From Hofstenia miamia (Eukaryota > Xenacoelomorpha > Acoela), in NCBI GenBank assembly GCA_004352715.1, contig SCFE01000091.1:580431-644430 (forward strand): a stretch of 64,000 nt of DNA, written 5' to 3'. Under the pieces are notes generated by a model, which saw only the letters and a list, made by a program, of their open reading frames with translations, ran no database searches and was not told the origin of the DNA. Made by a program: the position numbers and the translations under genes. This document shows, piece by piece, positions 45,131-57,214 of this stretch (its first letter is position 1; each line of letters begins with the position of its first letter).

Positions 45131-47515
45131 TCACACTTCCTTTTACCGTTAATAATGATAGACGACACTTAGATCTAAAAATGATATAATAGAGTATAAA
45201 GCAAAAACAGCTCGACAAGGGTTGAATTAAAAAGTAATTTAAATTGCAACTTAATGTTTTTGCATGTTTGTTTGCTACCAGTTACATACTTGTTTTACTA
45301 ATCATTTCAATAATTCACAATTAGTCTGCACTTTGTTTACATTTAGCTTAGTCTGAACATGTCATAGCTAATTCAAGTTAGTCGAATATAACATCAATAA
45401 TTCATGTAGTTTTCAAAATAGTGTAAGCACCTGGAATTTCAGTTTGTATTTGATTCCTGTTCGTTTAAATTCGCATCGGTAATCAGAGATGGACATGGCC
45501 CCAATATTTAGATCCATGTCAACCCCAGCCCGCATCTTGCCCGGAGTATTCAAATTTATACCAATTACTTGCAAATTAAGAGTCTGTGAAATACACCTTT
45601 TCATTTATTTTAATTAATTACAATTCATTTCGCTCACCTCACATGTGTATGGATGTGTCTTTAATAAATGTATTTTGACAGTGGCAATACGTTATAATAA
45701 TATTATTAGCACAAACAAAAGTTGTGTCTAAATTGTACTTTTCTGTGAATAATACAAGTATAACATTGCTATTTTTTTCTTCAGTTTATCAAGTAAAATT
45801 AATTCAAAAAATGACTAATGATGTATACAAAATTTTTATAAATGGATGTAAATTAACAATTTGAGAAACGTGCTTAGTGTGTGACATTTTGAAAGATGCT
45901 AAGTATAACAAGCACTAAGCAGCACTCAGTTTACCTCATTTAGTACTCTCGATGCAGTTCTTAAGAAACAAATTTCCTATCTTAAACATATGGAGTAGCT
46001 GATGCTTCTAACATAATATACCTGGCATTTAAGTCTTCATAAGTGAACATAGTCGCATTGACATAGATTTTTTAGATTTAGTTTTGGAGTCAAAGGGGGG
46101 AATCGGGCTATGCATTCTCCCCATCAGCAAAAAATGAACAAAATTTTCATAATACTATTAATTTTCTCAGATTTCAAGAGCAGTGTTTTATTTAGATTCT
46201 TAAAGCAAGAATTCCCTTTTCCAAAGAGTGGCTGATATCAACATTCGATTATTTATATTATTTTAATACAGTAAGGACCCCTATGATGTGGGGTATGGCC
46301 CGTGTCCCATAAAAATAGGCCCGTTGGTTTGTCAGTGCCCGTATCCTAAGCTCGTTATGCCCATAGTTAAATGTTTCCTAACTAAAATAGTTTGATAGTC
46401 ATAACACCTATCAATATAAAACCAAATTAAGTGCACTAAATCATACACAAGTCCCTTTTCTAGAAGAATTTCTACAATTTATCACACATAAAACAGTGTT
46501 CTACGGATTATTCATTCACTAGAAACAAATTTTTATTAAACATAATAGTACACTACACTACTTGTATGACCTTGTAAAATAAATAAATTTCATTAATTAA
46601 ATTCAAATGATATGGAGCTTCGTAAGTTTACAACTTTTTATTCTTAAATCTCTATTTACATATTAATGCAATATCAGAATGTGTCAGGGAAATGAAACTA
46701 TCTGATTTTGAACAATGCAGTTAATTTTATGTGACCCAGTGTAATATTTCATGTGGCATGGTGTAATTTTTTTTGTAAGTCTACTTGAAGGCTAGTTTTT
46801 CATGAAACACATATAATTAAATAGATATATATATATATAAATAGATAGATGCAAATATACTTCAAAAAAATCGTTTTAAGAATTAATATCTTTGAACAAC
46901 AAAGTTCAGAGCCCGGTCCGTTCACGTACAACTTTGTCCCTACCCTAGCCTATGATATATCAAATGAGTTTGCATAAAAGCAAATTATTGCAATAATATA
47001 ATGAAATTGAGATGTTCATGACTACAACTACAATCCAAAAATTTTCCAATGGAATATGTATAATCTTAAATACTTTCCTAAATGTTGATAAAAGTGATCA
47101 CAGCTGGTATGAATAGTACAGAAATAATTAAAATTCACTGAATACATGAAAATTCTCTAAATGTTCTTCTTAATCAAATGCTAATGAAGAAGAAAATCAG
47201 ATGGAAGCTAATCAAGCTTTGCTTAATGCTCTTCTAAGATGCTGGATAGATAATTCAATTTTCTAAACATATAAGGGGAAATACCATTACCCTACATGAT
47301 GAAAATTTGACTATTATTGACTTTTTAAAAGTTGGGTATACATTGCCGGAAAAAATTTAAGCATATGCTCTCTTAATGAAGAGGTAAACATTTTTGCTAC
47401 TCTGCAGGATGCAAATAATGTCTTAAAATCTTTTAATTTTAAATTTTTCAATATTGCTTTTCCTGCTCTTGTCAATATTGCACTGTGAATAGTTAGGAGA
47501 TAACCAGAACTAAAC
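45131..47515. other. Mostly non-coding; possible hAT-like ends
   Basis: CAGAGATGGACATGGCCCC at 45485-45503, followed by CCATGTCAACCCCAGCCCGC, and a GGCCCGTGTCCC/GTGCCCGTATCC-rich patch at 46280-46370, resemble hAT subterminal sequence. They may be two ends of one roughly 0.9-kb element, but the inverted match is weak. A short open stretch near 47178-47264 (NANEEENQMEANQALLNALL) is not recognised. Confidence 0.3.
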
Positions 47516-49340
47516 AGGAAAGAGTATGAAATTGTATGCTAGATAGTGTCTTTTTATTAGTTATACTAAAGAAACAAAGTTCACTGGTAACTTTAATGTT
47601 TGCGGGACTTTACCCGTAACTATAATGTAGAATCATCACCCAGGCTAAGATCTGCATTAATTCAGAATTATTTAGAGATAATGAACTACAGTTTCTTTCA
47701 AGCGGGGTAATGTCTAACTAATTTAACTTTCGTTGTCTCATGTACACTGTCTTACCTTTATCTCTACCAAACTATATTTAGCATCTGTGCGATATAAGAG
47801 TAACATGTAACAGCCATTGTTTAGGTAACTGTATGAGAGAGACTCCAGTTCGTAATGGGCTCACTGCCCGAAGCAGTATCTGATCACCAAGAAGCTATCC
47901 GCCAAGCTGTAGTAGACTGAGGTTCCATCAACCAACTAGCTCATTCTCAAAGACCATTTTTATTATGTGTACCCTAACTAAGTGATGATAAAGAAAGAAC
48001 TCAATTCGACTTAGTATCTCATTCTTCATAAGGTGTAACTTAAATAATGTAGTCACGCAACCATTCAATGACACTAGCTGCTGTTAAGAAAAACTAATTA
48101 ATAAATAAAGCAGCTTCCTACCCTACATATAAAATATAATTAAAATCAATAAGCACTGATACTAGCTGCAACGAAATAAAAAGAGTTAAGAACTATCTAC
48201 AGTTAAATGCAGCTTCCTAACCTATGGTAAAAATAGATATAAAACAATTACAATATATACAAGGTCATTTTCGGTCTCCTTATGGGTCTACTACTGTTAG
48301 TAATTTGGATCTAAAATAAGATAATAAATAACTAACACTCCTACTGTTGGCGATCTCACCTTATTCCGAATTTGTTACTACATGTAGTTCCGCAACCAAT
48401 CGATAGCCAGCTAGGCAAGAAGTAAAANAGGAAAGAGTATGAAATTGTATGCTAGATAGTGTCTTTTTATTAGTTATACTAAAGAAACAAAGTTCACTGG
48501 TAACTTTAATGTTTGCGGGACTTTACCCGTAACTATAATGTAGAATCATCACCCAGGCCAAGATCTGCATTAATTCAGAATTATTTAGAGATAATGAACT
48601 ACAGTTTCTTTCAAGCGGGGTAATGTCTAACTAATTTAACTTTCGTTGTCTCATGTACACTGTCTTACCTTTATCTCTACCAAACTATATTTAGCATCTG
48701 TGCGATATAAGAGTAACATGTAACAGCCATTGTTTAGGTAACTGTATGAGAGAGACTCCAGTTCGTAATGGGCTCACTGCCCGAAGCAGTATCTGATCAC
48801 CAAGAAGCTATCCGCCAAGCTGTAGTAGACTGAGGTTCCATCAACCAACTAGCTCATTCTCAAAGACCATTTTTATTATGTGTACCCTAACTAAGTGATG
48901 ATAAAGAAAGAACTCAATTCGACTTAGTATCTCATTCTTCATAAGGTGTAACTTAAATAATGTAGTCACGCAACCATTCAATGACACTAGCTGCTGTTAA
49001 GAAAAACTAATTAATAAATAAAGCAGCTTCCTACCCTACATATAAAATATAATTAAAATCAATAAGCACTGATACTAGCTGCAACGAAATAAAAAGAGTT
49101 AAGAACTATCTACAGTTAAATGCAGCTTCCTAACCTATGGTAAAAATAGATATAAAACAATTACAATATATACAAGGTCATTTTCGGTCTCCTTATGGGT
49201 CTACTACTGTTAGTAATTTGGATCTAAAATAAGATAATAAATAACTAACACTCCTACTGTTGGCGATCTCACCTTATTCCGAATTTGTTACTACATGTAG
49301 TTCCGCAACCAATCGATAGCCAGCTAGGCAAGAAGTAAAA
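47516..49340. repeat. 912-bp tandem duplication across a single N
   Basis: 47516-48427 and 48429-49340 are equal in length and nearly identical (one difference seen, CAGGCTAAG versus CAGGCCAAG), with a lone N at 48428. The sequence has no recognised coding content. The arrangement suggests two overlapping contigs or alleles placed end to end. Confidence 0.9.
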
Positions 49341-49730
49341 ACCCTTATACCTATACATAACTTAAATGTATTGCTTCGATCGAGGCAACAACTATCCAAA
49401 TCCCAGGTAACTGCCTGTAGATGGTTACAAACATGAAATGCCTAGCTGCGCATTTTAATAAATAATCAAACTAATATCAAAGATAAGTAAAGTTCCAAAG
49501 AATATAATCCATCAACTGTTCACACTGCGACGTAGCTATTTATACAGACTTCTAACAACATATTTGCACTATTTTAACATTCAAACAAAACACTTGTCTT
49601 CTGTTGTAATTTGTCTTCCCACGCCCATTGTATTGACCTCAAATTAACGGGAAGCGTATTATACTTGGCTTCTTGCACTATATGTTTTTTGCAAATACTT
49701 GTCCACATGATCAATGCATGAAAAGCCATT
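49341..49730. other. Non-coding; possible 3' LTR region of gypsy element 2
   Basis: It lies downstream (minus strand) of the polypurine-like tract of element 2, where the 3' LTR should be. No matching 5' LTR could be found, so this is not shown. Confidence 0.3.
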
Positions 49731-49800
49731 ATCAAATTTCTTTCCCTTCCTTTTTTTCTCTATTTAACTGTTAAATTTGTAATTTTAGAATCATTATGCT

Positions 49801-51270
49801 AATTTTTAGGACAGCTTTCTCTCTTCATTTGATTTCATGAACTTGGCTTTTGTTGTTTCCATTATCTCTGTTTTCATTCTTTTCCATTTTTTAGTTGTCC
49901 ATTAGTACTCCATGGTTGCTCCTCAATTTTGCATAATTTATTTTCAGATGTCATACCCTTATCCATACTTTTGTTTTACATCCTCTACTAAAGACAGTTT
50001 TGTTCAGGCGCATCCCAGTTTTATTGGCTAACATGACCATTGTTATCTTGCACATCGGATATTTTTCTGTGATGATTCTCAGAATATTTTTCTGTGCTGT
50101 TTGCATCGATTTTTTAGATCTCTTTATTTTCTAATGATTATGTTTTGTACATCCGCCAGCGTACAGTTGTCTCAGAAATCCATGCGCACAGTGTCTCTGA
50201 AATATGGTCACTCTAACATTTCGTTCATCCTTTGTGGATAACTGATAATTGTGTTGACCATTGGGCGATTTTCTCTGTCTAAGACTATTGGTAGATTTGT
50301 ATCATCTGTCTTTGTTTGTTTCCTGATTAGACTGTGTGCTTCTGGGGATAGTTCCTTGTACGCATTATATATCATTTTTATCTTTGGTATGAAATATGGG
50401 TGCAATTTCTCTCCATCTATTGTTGACATTCTTTTGTTACGTTCTGCAGACTGCATGGTGCTTTCCGACATCATTTTCGTGCTCTCTGAGGGGGTATGTA
50501 GCATCTCCTGAGTGAGTATTAGAGGTCTTCTTCCACTGGTGCTCAGTCCATACCCTATTTCCAAACCACTGCTAATGGATTCCAGTTGGTCCCCTTTTGA
50601 TTGGTTTCCTTCAGGACATCCCTTTAGCATTTGACCAGCTGCGGATTCTGTAGTACCTTCAGCCTTTAGTTGCTTTCATATTACTACAGTTCTTCCACTG
50701 CTTACACCTTCCTCTGGATACTCATTCCTCCACTTGCCCTTTAGTTGGAGGTGTAGATTACTTGAAGGAAAGTTGGGGCTTCAACTTCGAGTACTTTTTG
50801 TCTGCTTGTCCTTTAGTTGACTGTGTGGATTACTCCATATGGTTGTGTTGTTGCTTTTTATCACTCTGCCCTTTAGTTGACATTGAGGACTACTAAGCAT
50901 TTGATCTTCTCCACTACCATTGGTCGCCGTGCCCTTTAGTTGGTGGTGACGACTACTAGGTATTTCTTTTGGTTCATCTCACTGACAAATGTTCTCTCAG
51001 TCCCTCTCTGCTCAGTGCATTCGTCTCACTCCATTCTCTGGGTTGGATTGGCATTGCATCTGATTGTACGCTCATTTGGGTGATTGTCTTTTCATCCTCC
51101 AATTTCCTAAACTGAGATATTAGGTTTAAGTCCCATGCTTCAGGGTTATAATTTATATTATCTTTTGCTGCCCTTCTAGGCATTAATCTTCTTTGTAATT
51201 CGCCCTCTTGTATATCATGTCTGAATTCTTCCTCAAATTCATCCTCTGGAAGGCTCTCCAATTCATCCAT
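49801..51270 (-). pseudogene. Third coding region of gypsy element 2 with QLKG repeats
   Basis: Downstream of integrase, segments at 51270-50974 (acidic, LESLPEDEFEEEF) and 50630-50208 (RMSTIDGEKLHPYFIPKIKM) are open, and the stretch to about 49800 is rich in stops but still codon-like. Between them, at 50737-50957, four copies of a coding repeat lie in broken frames: SSRHHQLKG, SSPQCQLKG, SNPHSQLKD and SNLHLQLKG. The same repeat lies between protease and RT. There is no membrane segment or envelope-like feature, so the role is unknown. Confidence 0.6.
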
Positions 51271-51303
51271 TTCATACCTATTTTCTCCTTCATTACATAT
51301 TAA

Positions 51304-52760
51304 TTAAAATTCAGCATTCTCGTCTAGAGTTGCTCCTTCTATGTCTGTAATTGCTCTTTTCAAATTTTGAAAATGTAAAATTTTATCATTACTTAACATA
51401 TACTCATTACTATCTAGTACTTTTTTAATCATATGTGGCCCTGACCATACAGTTTTTAATTTTTGTACTTGATTAATATCATTCACTTTCATAGGTGTAA
51501 ATGCATAAACTTTATCAACTACTTTATGCATGAGTCCATATATTTTTCATTATAATTATGCTCCTGTCTTGTTGCTGACTTCTTTGTGTTATGACACATC
51601 ATTTCATGAATTGCCATTATCTGTTGTTTGAGTTGTTTTACGAACTGATTATTTAACTTTTGTGAATAATTCGAAAACTGCATCAATAACAGTGTTGCTG
51701 CATCTCTCCCATACATCACTTTGAATGGAGTTACTTTAGTCATTGAATGCACTGAGGTGTTATAAAAGTATTCAACCATTTGTATCACTTCTCTCCATTT
51801 ATTTCCTCCTATTCTAGATGTGGTTACTCTTATTAATTTTATCAGTGTATGATTCAATCTTTCCACTTCCCCATTCACTTGTGGGTGATATGCGATCATC
51901 CTTTCACTTCCAATTTCAAGTAACTTGGCAAGTTCCTGGAACAATGTGCTTTCAAATTGAGGTCCCTTATCCATGATTATTATTTCTATTGGACCTATTT
52001 TTAATATCCATTCCTTTAATATGATGTTTGCTGTCTCTTCAGCTGTTGTGTTTTTCATGGGAATCATTTTAGCATATTTCGTAAAATTATCCACCATCAC
52101 TAATAGATATTGGTATCCCTCTTCATCTTTTGACAACATTTCTATATCAATGTGTACTATTTTATTTGGTTTCGTGGCTATTATCTTCTCCAAGGGCGCC
52201 CTCTGTGCTGGAAAATGTTGAGAATTATTTAACAAACATGTACTACATTTATTTATGACGCCTTCCGTTACTTTCCTTACTCCTATCGCGATATATTTTG
52301 AATTGAATGTCATTTCAGTTTGTATAATTCCCAAATGTCCTCTCTTGTGAGTTTTTCTTATCATATCTCTTTTGAAGTACTCAGGTATCACAATCTGATT
52401 AATTTTTCCAGTAATGTACAATAGTCCATTGTTGTTTGGTTTCCAAATGTATCTGTTGATACAGCTTTTCACAGTCTTTGACAATTTCTTCTCCTGATTG
52501 TGTAATTTATCTTTTATCTCTTTTAATATTAGATCTTGATTTTGTCTCTCTATTATTTCCTCTTTGGCTATTTCCTCTTTTATCATAATTGGTATGATTG
52601 CCTCTCTTTTTTTGTCAATGTTTATCTCAGGTAACTGTACATATTCATTGTGTGGAATGAATTGAAATTCTGTCTTGTTATCTTCCTTTTTTTCAAGATC
52701 TCTTTCATACTCTGGTAATGAAGTCCAAAAGTCAGCATTACAATGAAGTTTGCCCTTCAT
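51304..52760 (-). pseudogene. Integrase and C-terminal tail of gypsy element 2
   Basis: This enzyme would insert the cDNA. The 52760-51519 frame (413 aa) is the longest intact part of the element. It has the HHCC zinc site (THKRGHLG ... CSTCLLN), then the catalytic core with VHIDIEML (D), IIIMDKGPQFES (D) and HPQVNGEVERLNHTL (E). The next frame, 51531-51304, overlaps it slightly and carries KLKTVWSGPHMIKKVL, the GPY/F-type tail. The first part (SLPEYERDLEKKED) is the RNase H-integrase connection. All three DDE residues are retained although the rest of the element is dead. Confidence 0.85.
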
Positions 52761-53073
52761 TTGCCCTCAATTGTGAAATTAAATTTAAGATATTCTATCC
52801 AATGTGAAACTATTGATGACTTATTCTCAGAGAATTTCTTTAGCCATGTGAGGCTACTGTTATCTGTTCTCACTCAGAATTTTTTTCCGATCAAAAAATG
52901 TCTGAATTTCTTTATGCTTTCTATCAGTGCAAGCATTTCCAATTTTGTAGATCTGTAATTTTCTTCACTTGGTTTCAATTTTCTGCTGAAAAATTGTATT
53001 GGCGCCTCCTTTCCTTCTTTTATTTGACTAATTGTTGCCCCTATTGCCACCTTACTCTTCCCACAGTCTAATA
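52761..53073 (-). pseudogene. RNase H part of gypsy element 2, downstream of mariner
   Basis: It begins immediately inside the mariner target TA with LDCGKSKVAIGATISQ, then APIQFFSRKLKPSEENY and LEMLALIESIKKFRHF, which is the gypsy RNase H signature. It continues in a shifted frame with VRTDNSSLTWLKKF. The preceding half of the sentence (PDYKKEFI) is on the other side of the mariner at about 54900. Confidence 0.85.
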
Positions 53074-53312
53074 TATTGGGTTGTCGCAGAAAAAGCAGCA
53101 TTTCTTGAGAATTTATATTTACAGCGTTTTTGTGCAATTCTATGCAATGCATGGCAATGCAATGGTCTAAATATCAATAGATAGCCTATATCTGTATGCG
53201 ATTAAATTCAATAGATTAATTAATATCAATAGAAAGTGTTTTAGTTAACAATGTAATGGAAGTATCTTCAAAAGACTGTTATTTACTAATAGAAACTATG
53301 TGAAGAAATGAC

Positions 53313-54310
53313 ATGAAATGCACACAAATACACAACATAATAACAACAGCCTGGGGCGATATCATAAGTCTTTGCAGAGTGCAGACTATCGCAAAAGAAT
53401 ATGAAGATGGAACTCATGCAAAATTAGAAAGGAAGGAAGGTAGTGGGCGACGAAAATCTGAGGAAAGAAGAAACACACAAGAATTAATCCAAAACAATAT
53501 TGAGGATAAAGGCGGAAGGATTACAGTGAGAGAATTATCAGAGATACATGGATTATCAAAAGATACCACACACCGTATCATTAAAGATCTTGGTTTTGTC
53601 TCAAAATCTTTGAAGTGGGTTCCACATCTACTGACTGAAGACAATAAACGGAATCGTATTGATTGTTGTGAAGAGATGTCAAGAGTTTTTAATGGAACTC
53701 TAAACATTAAAAAGTTGATGCTCATAACAGATGAAAATGGTTCTATTGTAGACCATTAGGAAATTCAAAAACACGTTTGTCCTGGATTCAGCCAGACAGA
53801 GATAGGCCTGTATCTTCCAAAAGAACATTATCAGATAAAAAGTTCTTTGTCTTAATGTGCACAAATTTTGATGGTTTGTCTTTCTACAAAATTCTCGACA
53901 AAGGTATCACTGTTAATTCCACTGTTTATTGTGAATTCATAATGGAGGCATTCAATAATTTCAATACTTACGAGAATATTAAGGATAGAAGAGGTATTCC
54001 TATTGAAAATGCAATTTTGTTTCACGACAACGCGAGACCTCATATTTCACATGAAACTACTGATTTTCTGAGAAGGAAAAACATCAAGACATTGAAACAA
54101 CCTGCCTACTCCCCGGATGTCAATATATGTGACAGAATGGTTTTTCCTCTGCTCGAGATGAGGCGTTCCAAGACAATATTCAACACAAAAAATGATTTAG
54201 AAATTTTTTTACAAGAAAATATGCCTACATTGACAAAAGAGATCATGCACCACCAATTTGAAATGTTACACCAAAAATGCCTAGATATAATCGAAAACAA
54301 TGGTAATTAT
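53313..54310 (+). pseudogene. mariner transposase, one frameshift
   Basis: From the Met at 53313 the frame holds ITVRELSEIHGLSKDTTHRI (second helix-turn-helix), LKWVPHLLTEDNKRNRID (WVPHxL linker) and LITDENGSIVDH, the first catalytic Asp region (usually TGDE). It then stops at 53757-53759. The catalytic domain resumes in another frame at 53777 with FHDNARPHIS (second Asp) and YSPDVNICDRM (third Asp), 34 residues apart as in DD34D mariners. The N-terminal first helix-turn-helix is short or missing. Translation past 54300 runs into the N. Confidence 0.85.
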
Positions 54311-54311
54311 N

Positions 54312-54780
54312 GTTCTTGGTCTTAATGTGCACAAATTTTGACGGTTTGTCTTACTACAAAATTCTCGACAAAGGTATCACTGTTAATTCCACTGTTTATT
54401 GTGAATTCATAATGGAGGCATTCAATAATTTCAATACTTACGAGAATATTAAGGATAGAAGAGGTATTCCTATTGAAAATGCAATTTTGTTTCATGACAA
54501 CGCGAGACCTCATATTTCACATGAAACTACTGATTTTCTGAGAAGGAAAAACATCAAGACATTGAAACAACCTGCCTACTCCCCGGATGTCAATATATGT
54601 GACAGAATGGTTTTTCCTCTGCTCGAGATGAGGCGTTCCAAGACAATATTCAACACAAAAAATGATTTAGAAATTTTTTTACAAGAAAATATGCCTACAT
54701 TGACAAAAGAGATCATGCACCACCAATTTGAAATGTTACACCAAAAATGCCTAGATATAATCAAAAACAATGGTAATTAT
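54312..54780 (+). repeat. Repeated 469-bp segment of the mariner transposase
   Basis: Nearly the same as 53842-54310 (about five differences seen, for example GATGG/GACGG and CACGAC/CATGAC), directly after the lone N at 54311. It ends in the transposase stop, TAA, at 54784-54786. Best read as an assembly join of overlapping pieces. Confidence 0.9.
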
Positions 54781-54893
54781 TGTTAAAAACTACATAATTT
54801 TGTTATGAATTGTTAAATTGTGAATTATAAATTGTTATGAATTGTTAAGTATAAATTCTCAAAAAACGCCGCTTTTTCTGCGACAACCCTATA

Positions 54894-55768
54894 AATTCCT
54901 TTTTGTAATCTGGTGTATTTAATGAAGGAAATTTGGATAGTTCATGCTTTATCTTGTCTAACCCTTCCTGCTGTTCCCAGGTCCATATGAACAGCACTGA
55001 TTTTTTCATTAAGTTAGTCATCTTAGCTGTTTTTCCTGCAATTTTTTGTATGAATGTCCCATAATAATTAAAGAACCCCATTATTCTTTGCAGATACTTT
55101 TTGTTATTTGGTTTCTTGATTTTTCTTATCATCTCTCATGTATTATCTTTCATACTAATTTGCCCTTTACTTATTACTCTTATGATGAATATCACTTTCT
55201 CTTTTAGTATGCCACATTTGTTGCCATTCACTCTTAGTTCAGCATCTTTCAATATTCTCAATGTTCTATCCCATTTCTGCAGGTGTTGTTCCACTGTGTC
55301 ACTTGTTATAATTATTTCATTGATATATGTGTTTATTCCTTCTTTGATTTTATTTTGTTTGTTCTTCAGAACTTTTGTGATATAGCATTGAAATGTTGCT
55401 GGTGCATTGCATAAACTGAATGCCATATATATATATCCATTCATAGAGTCTGTATGGTGTTATGAATGCTGCTTTTCTATATCCTTCAGTTCTATTTGCA
55501 CCTGCCAATAGGCTTTGCACAAGTCTATAACTGTGAAATATTTGTGCTTACTTGCCTCATAAAGTGTATCATTGATTCTAGGTAATGGATAAAATTCTTT
55601 CTTTGTTACTTTGTTCAATTTTCTAAAATCAATACACAGTCTATATTTCTTCCCTTGTTTAACAAACACCATTGGTGCTGTGTACTGACTTTCACTTGGC
55701 CTAATTATCTTGTTATCAATCAATTCATTTAAAATTCTGTTGTATTCATTTTTCAATTGTTTTGGCAC
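54894..55768 (-). pseudogene. Reverse transcriptase of gypsy element 2, inactivated
   Basis: Three successive frames cover the RT. The first has APMVFVKQGKKYRLCIDFRK and YFTVIDLCKAYWQVQI, the second FSLCNAPATFQ and NTYINEIIITSD, and the third NKKYLQRIMGFFNYYGTFI and the start of RNase H (SLNTPDYKKEFI). The YxDD box reads YINE, so both catalytic Asp residues of that box are changed. Frameshifts near 55450 and 55134 separate the frames. Confidence 0.85.
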
Positions 55769-55771
55769 TCT

Positions 55772-56224
55772 TCATACTGGCAGCTTTATTGATTTGTCCA
55801 TTGTTGTCATGATTTTATGTGTTTCTCTGATCCCTTGTCCAATGCTTATTTCTCCAAAGTTAAAAATTTGACTGTGTTTTCTTAGCAATTCTCGTAGTGA
55901 TTCTCTCTCACTCTGTTTTAAGTGTTCATAATCCTCTTCTTTTATATCTGGTATTCTTTCTTCATCTTCAGTTTTCATCCACACACCCTTTAGTTGCCAT
56001 TGTGGATTACTAACCTTGATGGTTTCTTGTGCTTTCATCCATGCATCTTTTAGTTGACATTGTGGATTACTAACTCCATTGTCTTCTTGGATTTTTCTTT
56101 TTTCTTCTTCAGCTTTCATCCATGTGTCCTTTAGTTGACATTGTGGATTACTAACACCATCATCTTCTATAGGTTTCCAAATCATCCTTATGCTAGATTT
56201 CATGTGTTTTCCATAAACTTTCAC
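55772..56224 (-). pseudogene. Protease-RT linker with three SNPQxQLK repeats (element 2)
   Basis: An open frame of 150 codons. It has GVSNPQCQLKDTWMKAEEE, GVSNPQCQLKDAWMKAQE and VSNPQWQLKGVWMKTEDE in line, at DNA positions 56152-56126, 56071-56045 and 56011-55986. The typical pre-RT region (LLRKHSQIFNFGEISIG) follows. The repeat spacing is a multiple of three, so the frame is kept. This kind of repeat is not a standard part of Ty3/gypsy Pol in my knowledge. Confidence 0.75.
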
Positions 56225-56230
56225 ATTTGT

Positions 56231-56866
56231 TCAATTTATGTTAACATTGTAGTTTGTAGCATTTAGTATCAGGATTTTTCCTTTGCCACTTTTAATAGCA
56301 CAGATTCTTGAAGGCATTGAAATTCTTTTTGTATTAATTCCAGTTTGTTCATATATCATTACTTCTGCTGTTATTTCTTTTTCACACCTGATTCTATGCA
56401 TTTTCCAGTGATAAGGTTGTAATTTAATGTCTTCCATTAATTTGAATAACATGTCCTTTTCTTGTTGTTCTTCATTAATTTCGATCTCTTCCTCTTTGAC
56501 TCTTATCATTCTATTTCCATAGTTTATTACACACTTGTTCTTTGACAGGAAATCGTCTTCCAGCATAATTTCATATGGCAACATGTTCCTGTGAGTATCA
56601 ACTATGATTAGTGATTGTTCAAATGTTTTGTTCACTATTCTCATCCTCACTGCTTCCAATGTTCCTTTTGTATCTATGTATTCACCCAATGCATTTATCA
56701 GTCTATTGTGTGATTTTAATAACTCTTCTCTCATAAATCCCAATTTTGTTGCACATTCATCTGTTATAATTGATCTCACTGCACTTGTGTCAATCATAGC
56801 TTTATTCATTACTGCGTTTATCACAACTGTAATTGTGTTAACATTGTGTAGATTAGTCAGTATCAT
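56231..56866 (-). pseudogene. Retropepsin-like protease of gypsy element 2
   Basis: A 211-codon frame. VINAVMNKAMIDTSAVRSII carries the aspartic protease motif as DTSA, and LPYEIMLEDDFLSKNKCVI corresponds to the conserved ILGxDFL block, with Gly replaced by Glu. In family terms it processes Gag-Pol. The changed Gly suggests it is no longer functional. A 3'-terminal stretch (SRICAIKSGKGKILILNATN) fits the usual segment before the RT linker. Confidence 0.75.
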
Positions 56867-57009
56867 GACTGGTGCTTGGTTTTCCCGGAGTTGGTGCTCC
56901 TAGTTTTCTGACTCTTCATTTATCTCATTTTCATCAACATCTAATGCAATTTTGTAATCCGAATTTATTATGTCTTTGTCATCAAAATATGCTTCTCCAT
57001 CCTCTATGA

Positions 57010-57075
57010 TGTTTATTGCTTTCTTGAATTCTGGCTTTCTATGTCCTTTCTGACCACAGTTATAACAATAAATGT
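57010..57075 (-). pseudogene. Gag zinc knuckle of element 2, last Cys lost
   Basis: IYCYNCGQKGHRKPEF keeps C-x2-C-x4-H but has F where the final Cys of the CCHC knuckle should be. Confidence 0.8.
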
Positions 57076-57214
57076 CTTGTTCTTTAAGTTTCTTTGTCTG
57101 TCCATTTCTGGTTTTTACTTTTATTATTTTGTCATCTTTCTTGATGTTACTTGTTTGTAAAGGTCTTACCTGTGATTGTTCCTTTGCTTTCCAATTTATT
57201 GTATTCTGACAATT

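Larger units (their letters stand above)
53076..54891 (+). mobile_element. mariner (DD34D) transposon inserted in gypsy element 2
   Basis: TA target duplications lie at 53074-53075 and 54892-54893. The terminal inverted repeats of about 42 bp start TTGGGTTGTCGCAGAAAAAG on the left and, reversed, TAGGGTTGTCGCAGAAAAAG on the right. The length is inflated by an internal 469-bp tandem duplication across a single N at 54311. Confidence 0.93.

Noticed and set aside
45485-46370. A 0.9-kb hAT-like element with defined ends
   Set aside because: Both ends are C/G-rich and hAT-like, but I could not match them as inverted repeats or find a target duplication.
53414-54770. Minus-strand ORFs of 63-103 codons over mariner
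   Set aside because: Shadows of the transposase reading frames, repeated by the duplicated segment.
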